DNA of 22,273 nt from Tubiluchus corallicola (lineage: Eukaryota; Priapulida; Priapulimorpha; Priapulimorphida; Tubiluchidae): NCBI GenBank assembly GCA_030141605.1, contig JAQGDQ010000456.1, forward strand, positions 1 to 22,273, given 5' to 3'. The first letter of the stretch is position 1. Every line of letters starts with the position of its first letter. This document shows, piece after piece, positions 1-11,500 of the stretch. The notes under the pieces were generated by a model. The model had not been told where the DNA came from. It saw only the letters and a program-made list of their open reading frames with translations, and did no database searches. Both the position numbers and the translations under genes were made by a program.

Positions 1-124
1 GATCGTTTCAATAAAACTAATTCATGTTTTACAAAAACCTACACAATTTTGCAAAGCCAGAATAACACAGTCAAAGCTTGTAGAAGTTTGATATCACAAT
101 TTGCAACAATCTGACCATTTTGCA

Positions 125-552
125 GTTTAGTAAACTGATGATGATGAAGATGACAACGATGACGATGATGGTGATGACGACAAAGATGGTGACGATGATC
201 ACGACGATGTTGATAATGATAATGAAGACAATGACGATGATGACAATAACGACGATTTTACGATGACGACGATGATGACAATGATGATGATGATGACGAC
301 GATCACGATGATGATGACGACGAAGACGGAAACCACGATCACGATGATGATGATGACGACGACGACGATGATGGCGACTATGATCACGATGACGATAATG
401 ATGATGATGACGACAGTAACGACGATTTTACGATGACGATGATGATGATAATAATGACGATGACTATGATGATGATGATGATAATGACGATGATGATGAT
501 GACGACAACGACGACGACTGTGACGACAGCAATAACAATGATGACAATATGA
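125..552. repeat. Irregular GAT/GAC trinucleotide tract
   Basis: This is an imperfect (GAY)n repeat with scattered GAA and AAT triplets. It fills the inner part of the left inverted-repeat arm and continues into the spacer to about 552. The complementary tract lies at about 858-1144 in the right arm. The asparagine/valine/isoleucine/histidine-rich open frames it produces are low-complexity artefacts. Confidence 0.9.
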
Positions 553-611
553 AGAACTACTAAGAAAACTGATAAGAATAATAGCATACACACTATGTCA
601 ATAAAACTTAC

Positions 612-789
612 TATGCTATCGGCGTCCAGAAAGACGCATTTGTTGAAATCATCCAGATCTGACCACGCCCTGAGCTTTGTCAGTGTGATACCTAACTCTG
701 GTCTGTCCATCAGAGCTAACCTGTCCGTGTCATGGCTGTCCATGGCTGACACTTCCCTCACGTGATCATACACGTCACCAAGTAGCCGC
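612..789 (-). CDS. GYG: Glycogenin exon with the DxD motif, in inverted orientation
   Basis: Read on the minus strand, this 178-nt exon (one base plus 59 codons) encodes RLLGDVYDHV, then SHDTDRLALMDRPELG, then TLTKL, then KCVFLDADSI. It is colinear with human glycogenin-1 from about residue 48 to 105. FLDAD is the DxD motif that binds Mn2+ and UDP-glucose (codons at 618-626). The acceptor is tctcag (790-795) and the donor is ATA|gtaagt (606-611). The donor phase joins exactly to the + strand exon at 2403, giving [13 protein letters not shown], as in other glycogenins. The alignment could run four residues further upstream, but an in-frame TGA lies just beyond, so tctcag is the likely acceptor. 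The exon is antisense to the rest of the gene, so the transcript as assembled cannot include it. Skipping 178 nt would also shift the frame. Identity of the exon is secure; the cause of the orientation is open. Confidence 0.93.
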
Positions 790-1281
790 CTGAGACATCG
801 GTAATATCAACGTTACACGCATCACAACTAATCAATTTTAAAGGAAACGTCAACGCGCGTCGTTACTGTCGTCATTATCATCATTATCGTCATCGTGATC
901 ATAGTCGCCATCATCGTCGTCGTCGTCATCATCATCATCGTGATCGTGGTTTCCGTCTTCGGCGTCATCATCATCGTGATCGTCGTCATCATCATCATCA
1001 TTGTCATCATCGTCGTCATCGTAAAATCGTCGTTATTGTCATCATCGTCGTTGTCTTCATTATCATTATCAACATCGTCGTGATCATCGTCACCATCTTT
1101 GTCGTCATCATTATCATCGTCATCGTTGTCATCTTCATCATCATCAGTTTACTAAACTGCAAAATGGTCAGATTGTTGCAAATTGTGATATCAAACTTCT
1201 ACAAGCTTTGACTGTGTTATTCTGGCTTTGCAAAATTGTGTAGGTTTTTGTAAAACATGAATTAGTTTTATTGAAACGATC

Positions 1282-2402
1282 TGTGATGGCACAACGCTTT
1301 ACTACAGACTGTTAGATGTGCCACATGATCACTACTGCTGTATCGATGACTATATACCGCCTCAAATGGTAATTAAAGGATAACCACACGATTGATAAAT
1401 GTTAGCAATTGTTTCTAATATTTGAATAATTACCTTGCAAAGGTAATAATTGCAGCAACCGAACACAGCTATCGCTTACGTCACAAACTAACGACAGTTT
1501 GTGCAACGGTAGACATGTTCCCTGCGCGTCACGCATGAAAGACGCTGATGTGATGTCACGACAATGAGCTCTACGTCGCTCTGACCTCACAGACAAAACC
1601 TGCATTTCATGATCGTGCTTATCGCGGTATTGCATCTATTTTTCGGTCACACGAATGTGACAAAAAGGTGCCACTGCCTGTCTCAGTGGAGCCGCTGAGC
1701 CGTGCGTAGCTTTGAAAGTTTAGCAAATTTAACTATCCGAGGTGGTTATTTAATCTAAGCTTTGATTTTAAAAAAGCTGTTGTAGTTTTCAGTATTTTAG
1801 AGCATACTTTATTTTGAAATAATGTCTATACAATCGTCCGGTTTCCTTTAAGGAAAGTTATTTTTAGCCTGGGAACGGTTCTCTTATATAGCTAAATAAA
1901 GGCAGCAATAATGATGGCCAATAGCCGCAACATTTACGTTTTCAAAAAACATCTAAATGCATCTTTTTGTCTGTGTAAAATATCGTAACGTGCCCATTTT
2001 CCATCTGGAAAGTCGTGAGTTCGATACTGCGGCCGGGTCATACTAAAGGCTTTAAACATGGTACCTGCTGTTGCCCTGCCTGGCGCGTGGTATTTGGGGT
2101 AAAAGTGGGGTAATAATAGTCTCTGTTATGTAGTTGTAGATTGTTATTTACATTCGACAAAAAATCTCTTTAGAGTTTATGTTAATATTTGATCCAAAAA
2201 TCCGATTTCAAATAAAGATTATTATTGTTATTATACTATAATAGGATTGGCTTGATGTCGATGATTCTTATCAATATCTGTTGCTCTTCATCAATGAATC
2301 TTATGCGTGTTCATAAGCAGCTCTTATTCCCCTACACATAATAGTAACGAGGAGGCTTCCCTTATAAGATCAATAATAGCCGCTCTCTATTATTTAAAAT
2401 AG
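1282..2402 (+). other. Intron between the inverted exon and the 2403 exon
   Basis: No coding segment is visible here. The stretch is AT-rich intron DNA with a probable SINE at about 1990-2240. It ends in the acceptor ttaaaatag at 2394-2402. Confidence 0.6.
1990..2240 (+). mobile_element. Probable tRNA-derived SINE, 5' truncated
   Basis: GAGTTCGATAC at 2017-2027 resembles the tRNA/RNA polymerase III B box. It is followed by a GC-rich body (CGGCCGGGTCATA, then GCCCTGCCTGGCGCG) that stands out from the AT-rich intron. The segment ends in a simple ATT-type tail at about 2216-2235. No convincing A box precedes it, so the copy is probably truncated. Family and exact ends are inferred. Confidence 0.5.
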
Positions 2403-2565
2403 GTGCTGACTAATATAGACGAGTTATTCAAAGAGCCCGGGTTTGCAGCAGCTCCAGATTACGGGTGGCCCGATATCTTCAACAGTGGGGTGTTCGTCTA
2501 TACGCCTAGTAAAGACACATTCGAAGAACTAGTCAAACTTGCAATTGAGAAGGGCAGTTTTGATG
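2403..2565 (+). CDS. GYG: Glycogenin exon (catalytic domain, after the DxD)
   Basis: The exon starts at GTG after acceptor aaaatag and ends GAT G|gtatgt, that is phase 0 in and phase 1 out. It encodes VLTNIDELF, then [18 protein letters not shown], then EKGSFDG. These are among the most conserved stretches of glycogenin: human has [28 protein letters not shown] and EQGSFDG. No insertion or stop breaks the alignment. The upstream partner exon should end in ADSI and is found only at 612-789 on the other strand. Confidence 0.95.
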
Positions 2566-5500
2566 GTATGTATGTCTTCGAATTTTGGTTTCACTGAAAG
2601 TATTAGCGGTGATTGTGCAGCAAGCCTGTAATAGCAAAAGAATATTAATGCAAAAATATGAATCCAAAAAGTCTCGATCCAGCTGGTTAATTTGTGTTCA
2701 AAGTTTAAAGTGTTACAGTACATCCAGTGTTACAGTACAGCTAGTGTTATGGTACAGCCTGTGTTACGGTACATCCAGTGTTACAGTACAGCCAGCGTTA
2801 CGGTACAGCAATGTTATGGTACAGCCTGTGTTACAGTACATCCAGTGTTACAGTACAGCCAGCGTTACGGTACGGCAATGTTATCGTACAGCCTGTGTTA
2901 CAATACAGCCAGCGTTACGGTACGGCAATGTTATGATACAGCCTGTGTTACAATACATCCAGTGTTACAGTACAGCCAGCGTTACGGTACGGCAATGTTA
3001 TCGTACAGCCTGTGTTACAATACAGCCAGCGTTACGGTACGGCAATGTTATGATACAGCCTGTGTTACAATACATCCAGTGTTAACAGTACAGCCAGCGT
3101 TACGGTACGGCAATGTTATCGTACAGCCTGTGTTACAATACAGCCAGCGTTACGGTACGGCAATGTTATGATACAGCCTGTGTTACAGTACAGCCAGTGT
3201 AATGGTACAGCCAAGAGAATTAAACATTAGCTTTACACTGTACAAACCAGTTCATATGTACTAACAGGGTTAATTTGTACTACGAAACAAAAAGCACAGC
3301 ACACAGATTCATTTTGTTACAAAGTAATGCTTTTCTCTGTCAAAGTAAGCTCTAGTTAGTACTTTCTGCTGTGCAGACCAAAATCAATCTCTGGTTAGTA
3401 CTTTTTGCTTTGTGGTGCAGAGTCATCCCTTGTTAGTACTATTTGTTCTGTGTACAGTCAACCTGTGGGTAGTACTTTTTACTCTGTAGTGCAAAGTCAA
3501 CCTGTGGGTAGTACTTTTTACTCTGTAGTGCAAAGTTAACCTATGGTTAGTACTTTTTTACTCTGTAGTACAAAGGCAACCTATGGTTAGTACTTTTTAC
3601 TCTGTAGTACAAAGTCAACCTATGGTTAGCACTTTTTATTCTGTAGTACAAAGTCAACCTATGGTTAGTACTTTTTACTCTGTAGTACAAAGTCAACCTA
3701 TGGTTAGTACTTTTTACTCTGTAGTACAAAGTCAACCTATGGTTAGTACTTTTTATTCTGTAGTACAAAGTCAACCTGTGGTTAGTATTTTTTACTCTGT
3801 AGTACAAGATCAACCTGTAGTTGTACTTTTTACTCTGTAGTGAAAAATCCACCAGTAGTTAGTACCTTTTACTCTGTAGTACAAGATCAACCTGTGGGTA
3901 GTACTTTTTACTCTGTAGTGCAAAGTCAACCTGTTGTTAGTACTTTTTACTCTGTAGTGCAAAGTCAACCTGTTGTTAGTACTTTTTACTCTGTACTGCA
4001 AAGTCAACCTGTGGGTAGTACCTTTTACTCTGTAGTACAAAGCCAACCTGTGGGTAGTACTTTTTACTCTGTAGTGCAAAGTCAACCTGTTGTTAGTACC
4101 TTTTTCTCTGTAGTACAAAATCAACCTGTGGGTAGTACTTTTTGCTCTGTAGTGCAAAGCCAACCTGTAGTTGTACTTTTTACTCTGTACTGCAAAGCCA
4201 ACCTGAAGTTAGTACTTTTTACTCAGTACTACAAAATCAACCTGTAGTTAGTACTTTTTACTATGTAGTGCAAGTCAACTTGTTGTTAGTACTTTTTACT
4301 CTGTACTGCAAAGCCAACCTGAAGTTAGTACTTTTTACTCAGTACTACAAAATCAACCTGTAGTTAGTACTTTTTACTATGTAGTGCAAGTCAACCTGTA
4401 GTTAGTACTTTTTACTCTGTAGTGCAAAGTCAACCTGTTGTTAGTACTTTTTACTCTGTAGTGAAAAATCCACCAGTAGTTAGTACCTTTTACTCTGTAG
4501 TACAAAGTGTGGTGTTTTTTTTGTGTGGTTGTTGTTGTTTTTTTTGTGTTTGTGGGTGTTTTTTGTTGTGTGGTGTGTTGTTTTTTTTGTTGGTGGTTGT
4601 TTTTTTGTTTTGTGTTGTTTTTTTTGTGTGGTAACTGTGTTAGTACTTTTTACTCTGTAGTGCAAAGTCGACCTGTTGTTAGTACTTTTTACTCTGTAGT
4701 GAAAATGTGTTGTTTTTTTGTGTATCAACCTGTAGTTGTACTTTTTACTCTGTAGTGCAAAGTTAGCCTGTTGGTAGTACTTTTTACTCTGTAGTACAAA
4801 GTCAACCTGTTGGCTGTACTTTTTACTCTGTAATGGAAAGCCAACCTGTGGGTAGTACCTTTTACTCTGTAGTACAAAGTCAACCTGTGGGTAGTACTTT
4901 TTACTATGTAGTGCAAAGTTAAATTGTTGTTAGTACTTTTTACTCTGTAGTGGAAAGCCAACCTGTTGTTAGTACTTTTTACTCTGTACTGAAAAGTCAA
5001 CCTCTGGGTAGTACATTTTACTCTGTAGTACAAAGTCAACCTGTGGGTAGTACTTTTTACTCTGTAGTGCAAAGTCAACCTGTTGTTAGTACTTTTTACT
5101 CTGTAGTGGAAAGCCAACCTGTGGGTAGTACTTTTTACTCTGTAGTGCAAAGCCAAGCTGTTGTTAGTACTTTTTACTCTGTACTGCAAAGTCAACCTGT
5201 GGGTAGTACTTTTTACTCTGTACTGCAAAGTCAACCTGTGGGTAGTACTTTTTACTCTGTAGTGCAAAGTCAACCTGTTGTTAGTACTTTTTACTCTGTG
5301 CTGCAAAGTCAACCTGTGGGTAGTACCTTTCACTCTGTAGTACAAAGTCAACCTGCGGGTAGTACTTTTTACTCTGTAGTGCAAAGTCAACCTGTTGTTA
5401 GTACCTTTTTCTCTGTAGTACAAGATCAACCTGTAGTTGTACTTTTTACTCTGTAGTGCAAAGTCAACCTGTTGTTAGTACCTTTTACTCTGTAGTACAA

Positions 5501-8500
5501 AATCAACCTGTGGGTAGTACTTTTTGCTCTGTAGTGCAAAGCCAACCTGTAGTTGTACTTTTTACTCTGTACTGAAAAGCCAACCTGAAGTTAGTACTTT
5601 TTACTCAGTACTACAAAATCAACCTGTAGTTAGTACTTTTTACTATGTAGTACAAAGCCAACCTGTGGGTAGTACTTTTTACTCTGTAGTGCAAAGTCAA
5701 CCTGTTGTTAGTACTTTTTACTCTGTACTGCAAAGCCAACCTGAAGTTAGTACTTTTTACTCAGTACTACAAAATCAACCTGTAGTTAGTACTTTTTACT
5801 ATGTAGTACAAGATCAACCTGTAGTTGTACTTTTTACTCTGTAGTGCAAAGTCAACCTGTTGTTAGTACCTTTTACTCTGTAGTACAAGATCAACCTGTA
5901 GTTGTACTTTTTACTCTGTAGTGCAAAGTCAACCTGTTGTTAGTACCTTTTACTCTGTAGTGCAAAGTCAACCTGTGGGTAGTACCTTTTTCTCTGTAAT
6001 ACAAAATCAACCTGTTGTTAGTACTTTTTTCTCTGTAGTACAAGATCAACCTGTAGTTGTACATTTTACTCTGTAGTGCAAAGCCAACCTGTGGGTAGTA
6101 CCTTTTACTCTGTAGTACAAAATAAACATATAATTAAGCATTTTGCATTGTTGCACAAAACAAGTAGTTGGTTAGTACCTTTCGTTTTGTAAAGCAAGAT
6201 CACACACCGGCTAGTACTTTTTGCTTTGTGGTGCAAAATCAATTAGTAGCTAGACTTTTTTGCACTGCAGTCGCAATCAATTCTTTGTTAGCACTTTTTG
6301 GTTTGTAGTGGCAAAATCAGCCTGTAGTTTGAACTAACGTTTGCACGCGGGCTCAGTGTGAGTAGGCTATTACCAGCAGTGTGAGAAATAAGCTACTGTT
6401 AGATTTTCCCGGCTTCGTTAAACAGATAATTTTGACACATTTCTGCTCACTGCCCAGCTTTCTGCTCACTGCTCACCTTTCTGCTCACTACAGTGCGTTC
6501 TTTTTGAATAGAAGCTGATTACCTTCATCAGTTTTTATCGTTTCAGGTGGTGATCAAGGAATTCTTAATCAGTACTTTGGCGATGACTGGAAAAGACTGT
6601 CTTGTTTGTACAATGCGCAGTACAGCTCTGTTTACACGTATCTGCCCGCTTATCAACAGTATGTACTTCCTATGTGTGGAATAATTATCATATTGTACAC
6701 AAGTTTGCACTTTGCTCTGTCTGTAACTCTGCAGTTCTAGTGCACCTGTTGCTAAGTTAAATAGTCTTTCTGCAACTTTTTTATCAGATACTAGCTCGTC
6801 TGAGACTTGCCGTCGTCATAATCGTGTAATAAGTGCCATTTACGTCTCAAAAGTTGACAAATTTTGAATTGAAATTAAATCAATTTAACTGGATCTTGGT
6901 ATTTTACAATTTTACTCTTAAATTTCTTAAATTTTCTAATTTTAATTTTCTGTATTGTTTTGTACTTTTTTGCACCTTAGAAGGCTTTATAATTTTATCT
7001 TATGTCAGAAGTGTTCAGTGTTTGTTTAGCTAATACACTACAGACACTTGTAATCGTGTTGCGTTTATTAAGACATCTGGAGGTACAACACTGGCTTTTA
7101 AAACACCACAAACAGTTATTTTTATTATTCGTTTCTCCTAGTACACCACAAATAGTTAATTACGCTAAACAGTTATAAAGCAAATAGGTCAATTTAGTTA
7201 TCGTTCAAGATCTAGGCCATGCAAATAGTTTGAGCTATGTTTGTCAGCAGTTTCATTTGGTTTTGTCTTTTTTCTTAATTAGTAATTATAATGTTTCTTC
7301 TAATTTAGTTTTTAATACAGCCTGTTAATATAACTGTGCAGCTGGCACTTAGAGTTTATGTATATCTCACTGAATATTGTACAGTGAGATAGCACTGCAC
7401 TTCAATGTTTGCTTTATCACGTGCAACACGCTCATGGAATGTTTGTGCTGTTGAAAATTATATGTTCGTTTGTGATGCCTTCACTAGTTGGACTCGTTTT
7501 TTAAAGTTTTTAACCTGTTATTTACTTATCGAAAACACTTTGGCATAGGTGCTAAAATGTATATTTTTTATCCAAATCTTTCCCCAAAATGGAGTGGAAT
7601 ATGAAAAATCGCCCCGTTTTCCTTTAATTTTACAAACAATACATGTGTTAACTTATAGGTTTGGTCAGGGCATCAAAGTTGTTCACTTCCTTGGTGCTTG
7701 GAAGCCATGGATGGTTTCTGTCGATCCTCAAACACGTCAGGTGACGTCTACATTGGCGCAGGAGAATCCACAAGCAAGAACATGGCTCGCGATGTTTGAG
7801 GACAAAGTACTTCCTAAACTCAGTCATCAGTTATTGCAGAAATTGGTAAGCTTTTTTCCTCGGGCTGCTTTATTTTGAAACTCATAACACACAAGAAACC
7901 TCTTGCTGGATAATCATCTCTCCACCAACCCACATGTACAAGCCCTTCTGTAAATTTGCAGAAACTTGAAAATCTGATTTTTAATGAATCGATGCTTTGC
8001 CAATAGATGGCAGTTTGAAATGCATCCATGAAATTTTTACTGTATGTATATGTATTTATGCATTAGTCCATATTTGGGTGAGCATTGTCTATCAGAAAGC
8101 GAAATCGAACTCGAATCAAACCAGATTTCAAGATTTCGAATCCGACTCGAATTCGAATTCAATTTTATAAGATTTTTGAATAAATTTTCGAATTATTAAT
8201 AAAAAACAGCCTTACAAAGATCATGCACATTACTTGATTTTGTTCTGTAGTAAAACACAAATAATTTGTTTCAAAATTGTGCACAGGAAGTGGTGAATTA
8301 TTCGAATTTGTAATTTGAGGTTCGAATCGAATTCGAATTAAAAAAACCGTTCGATTCGAATTCAAACGTTCGATGGTCACCCTTAGGTCATGTGCTTATA
8401 ATATTTGCCATATTTTTTGGTTATTGTTTCTAAACTGGTAACTAAGGATGCTATTGATGTAGAATAACAGCGTAATATTTTGGTTGCCTAGCGACCGGCG

Positions 8501-11500
8501 GCTAATTTATAGTGTAGTATTTTGTCACAGTAACTGTTATTTTTGCAGCAATCTGCTTTACCATTGCCAAATAAACCAGTTCCACCATTAGAAGACATTA
8601 GAACAGAAGAAGCAAGTGGACAACAACTTGAACCAGCAGCTGATATGGAACCAACAGTCGAGGTATCAGAGTTGAAGTTTTCTGTGACGTAAAACTTTAC
8701 ATTATTCATAGTAATGTTCGCTTTACGTAGTGAAGATATGCAGTTAAATTGTGCAGAATGTAATGCAATGCAATACATAAAATTTATTTACGTAGCGCAC
8801 TATATCATTTAAAATTTCAATACGCTAAACAATAAAATACATTTAAAATTCATAAGAAACAAAATTGAAATGACATTAAAAATAATTCATCATAAAAAGT
8901 ACAATTTAAATAAAAGTGTTTTAAGATGTTGTTTAAAACAATCTAATGAATTTGTAGAACCTACAGCCAGGCCCTATTTCAAGGGGGGGAAGTGGGGATA
9001 GTTCCCCTGGGTCTCACCCTCCAGGGGAGCCTCGCGCCGAGGTAACTTTTTTGCTTTATGCGAACATACTGCCTCTTCTATCCCTCTCTCTCGGTGCCTA
9101 TGTTCAGCTGTTTTCAATTTCGGAATTTCTAACACCGGCTTGTACGGATGTGAGAGTATGGTATTACATATTGCAAACATGTTGTTTTTGATTTGACTAT
9201 TTGTCAAGTATTAAGGACTGGTCTTGAGAATAAAGCAGTTTTTCTTTCAATTGTTCTTTCCTTTAACAACTGTATAACTCCATATTTTCTCTTTGAAAAT
9301 GCTTCTCCGGCGTTCTAGCAGTTCAAAAATTTTCTGGGGGCCTCACATGCCCCCACTTCCCCGGGCCTCGCTTAGGCTGAAATAGGCCCTGCCTACAGCA
9401 ACATGCAAGTTATTCCAGAGACGCAGAACACAGACAGAGAAAGCTTTTTCACATAGAATACAGTATTAGGAATTGGTTGAATTAATTTGTTCATTAGCAT
9501 TAGAAAGAAGTGTTTGGCATGTGTTGCGGCCTATTAAAAGTTCAGTAAGATATGCAGGTGGTAAACCATGTAGTATTTTGTAGGTGATACAAAGAATTTT
9601 ATCTTGAATTCGGAATTTTATTCGGAAAATTAGAATTGTGTACTAATGCCATGTTACAGCATGTCGTGTAACATTAATGGCCCTTGCTTGTTGTAGGATA
9701 GTCAGTGTTACGACTCCAAGTTTTTGTTGCATCTGTTTTAATGTGTGAGCTACCAGGTTGTAATGCAAATTTCTGTTAAAATATAATAAAAGGGTTAGCA
9801 GAATGGCAGTGACTAAAAGAAACTGTGTGTGTGCCTCGTTTACCTTGAATGTGCCCATTTGTCGTCTTTGTTGCACATTGGCTGCTACGGTTTGTTAATA
9901 TTATTAGAATTTTAACGTAAATTTAATCCTTACTTTTTGTCATTATCTATTGTTTCATCCTCTTTCTCATCACATCTTCACACTCATTACCTTCACGGCT
10001 TTCCTTTGATTTTGCATCTTCTGCACATCTTATTCCATATTACCTGTTTGGCTCAGATCTTACAAGTTCACCTTCCCATCTGAGCTGAGAATTGTCTGCG
10101 CTGCATTAATCGCTTGGCTTTATCTTATTTATTATTCTTATGTTATTGCTATATTGTGCACTTTTTGTGCAGGATATTGTTAAATTGTGCTTGCCTCTTG
10201 GAATAAGTGAACTATAAACTATAAAGTACAAGAAAGGAGCAAAGGTAGAAACTTGGTTACTATAGTCAGAGGCAGTACTAATGTGTGTAGTAGTTGAGGA
10301 TGTCATAGTCTTCAAGAAACTTGGTTACTATTGTTAGAGGCAGCACTAATGTGTGTAACAGTTGAGGATGCCATAGTCTTCGAGAAACTTGGTTACTATT
10401 GTTAGAGGCAGTACTAATGTGTGTAGTAGTTGAGGATGTCATAGTCTTCAAGAAACTTGGTTACTGTTGTTAGAGGCAGCACTAATGTGTGTAACAGTTG
10501 AGGATGCCATAGTCTTCGAGAAACTTGGTTACTATTGTTAGAGGCAGTACTAATGTGTGTAGTAGTTGAGGATGTCATAGTCTTCAAGAAACTTGGTTAC
10601 TGTTGTTAGAGGCAGCACTAATGTGTGTAACAGTTGAGGATGCCATAGTCTTCAAGGTCTTCTTGTGCAGGTCTTGTTTATTTGTTTGCCTGTCAGAGCT
10701 CATTCCATTGCCTCATTGCCTGAGGATAAATAAGATATTTTCTATGAGCTGCTTTCCCGTGAAACTTCCTACTAATGAGCAGGATGTAACATTGATGTGT
10801 TTAGTGCAAGTGAGGCATTTTGTCCAAGAAGGCTCTTAAGGCTCTGGCACAATAATTATCATTGATTTTTGTGGAGTTGTCTTTGTCCTCTATGTTTTTA
10901 TGGAGTTGCCTTTGTCTGCTGTGTTTTTATGGAGTTGTCTTTGTCCTTGATGTTTATATGAAGTTGTCTTTGTCCTCTCATGGTTTTTATGTAGTTGATT
11001 TTGTCCTCTATATTTTTATGTAGTTGCTTTGTCCTCAATGCTTTTTATGTAATTGCCTTTGTCCTCTATATTTTTTTTGTGTAGTTGCCTTTTTCCTCAT
11101 TATTTTTTATTGAGTTGTCTTTGTCCTCTATGTTTTTTGTGTAGTTGCCTTTGTCCTCTATGTTTTTATGTAGTCGTCTTTGTCCTCTATGTTTTTTGTG
11201 TAGTTGTCTTTGTCCTCTATGTTTTTATGGAGTTGCCTTTGTCCTCTATGTTTTATGGAGTTGCCTTTGTCCTCTATGTTCTTTATGGAACTGCCTCTGT
11301 CCTGCATATTTTTCTGGAGTTGTCTTGTCCTCTATGTTTTTATGGAGTTGCCTTTGTCCTCTATGTTTTTATGGAGTTGTCTTTGTCCTCTATATTTTTA
11401 TGGAGTTGCCTTTGTCCTCTATGTTTTTTATGTAGTCGTCTTTGTCCTCTATGTTTTTTGTGTAGTTGTCTTTGTCATCTATGTTTTTTGTGTAGTTGTC

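Larger units (their letters stand above)
1..1281. repeat. Inverted repeat (424-bp arms) enclosing an inverted glycogenin exon
   Basis: Positions 1-424 match the reverse complement of 858-1281. I count five substitutions and no gap, about 98.8% identity. The outer 140 bp or so are unique-looking, and the inner part is an irregular GAT/GAC (ATC/GTC on the other strand) tract. All five differences fall in the trinucleotide part. Homology stops sharply at 424/858. The 433-bp spacer (425-857) holds more GAT/GAC repeat and one exon in reverse orientation. The left arm may extend beyond the window start. The pairing is directly visible; whether it is biological or an assembly fold-back cannot be decided here. 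Confidence 0.95.
2566..6546 (+). other. Glycogenin intron, about 85-90% minisatellite
   Basis: The intron runs from donor gtatgt (2566) to acceptor tcgtttcag (ending 6546). It is 3,981 bp long and mostly two unrelated tandem arrays (2711-3212 and about 3339-6330). The remainder is short AT-rich spacer with no further recognisable element. Confidence 0.85.

Noticed and set aside
199-1083. His/Val/Ile/Asp-rich frames in the GAT/GAC tracts
   Set aside because: Low-complexity trinucleotide repeat read in different frames; no conserved content apart from the glycogenin exon at 612-789.
2711-3212. Possible CRISPR array
   Set aside because: Units are contiguous with no unique spacers, and the context is an animal gene.
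3583-5844. Long open frames on both strands with 13-residue repeats
   Set aside because: They arise from the 39-bp unit (a multiple of three) inside a well-supported glycogenin intron, and several frames are open at once.
7549-7658. Upstream extension of the exon at 7659
   Set aside because: KVVHFLG homology begins right after the acceptor aacttatag; the preceding residues match nothing in the family.
10106-10315. Short minus-strand frame overlapping the 68-bp repeat
   Set aside because: Low-complexity Ser/Thr translation running into a tandem repeat, with no homology seen.
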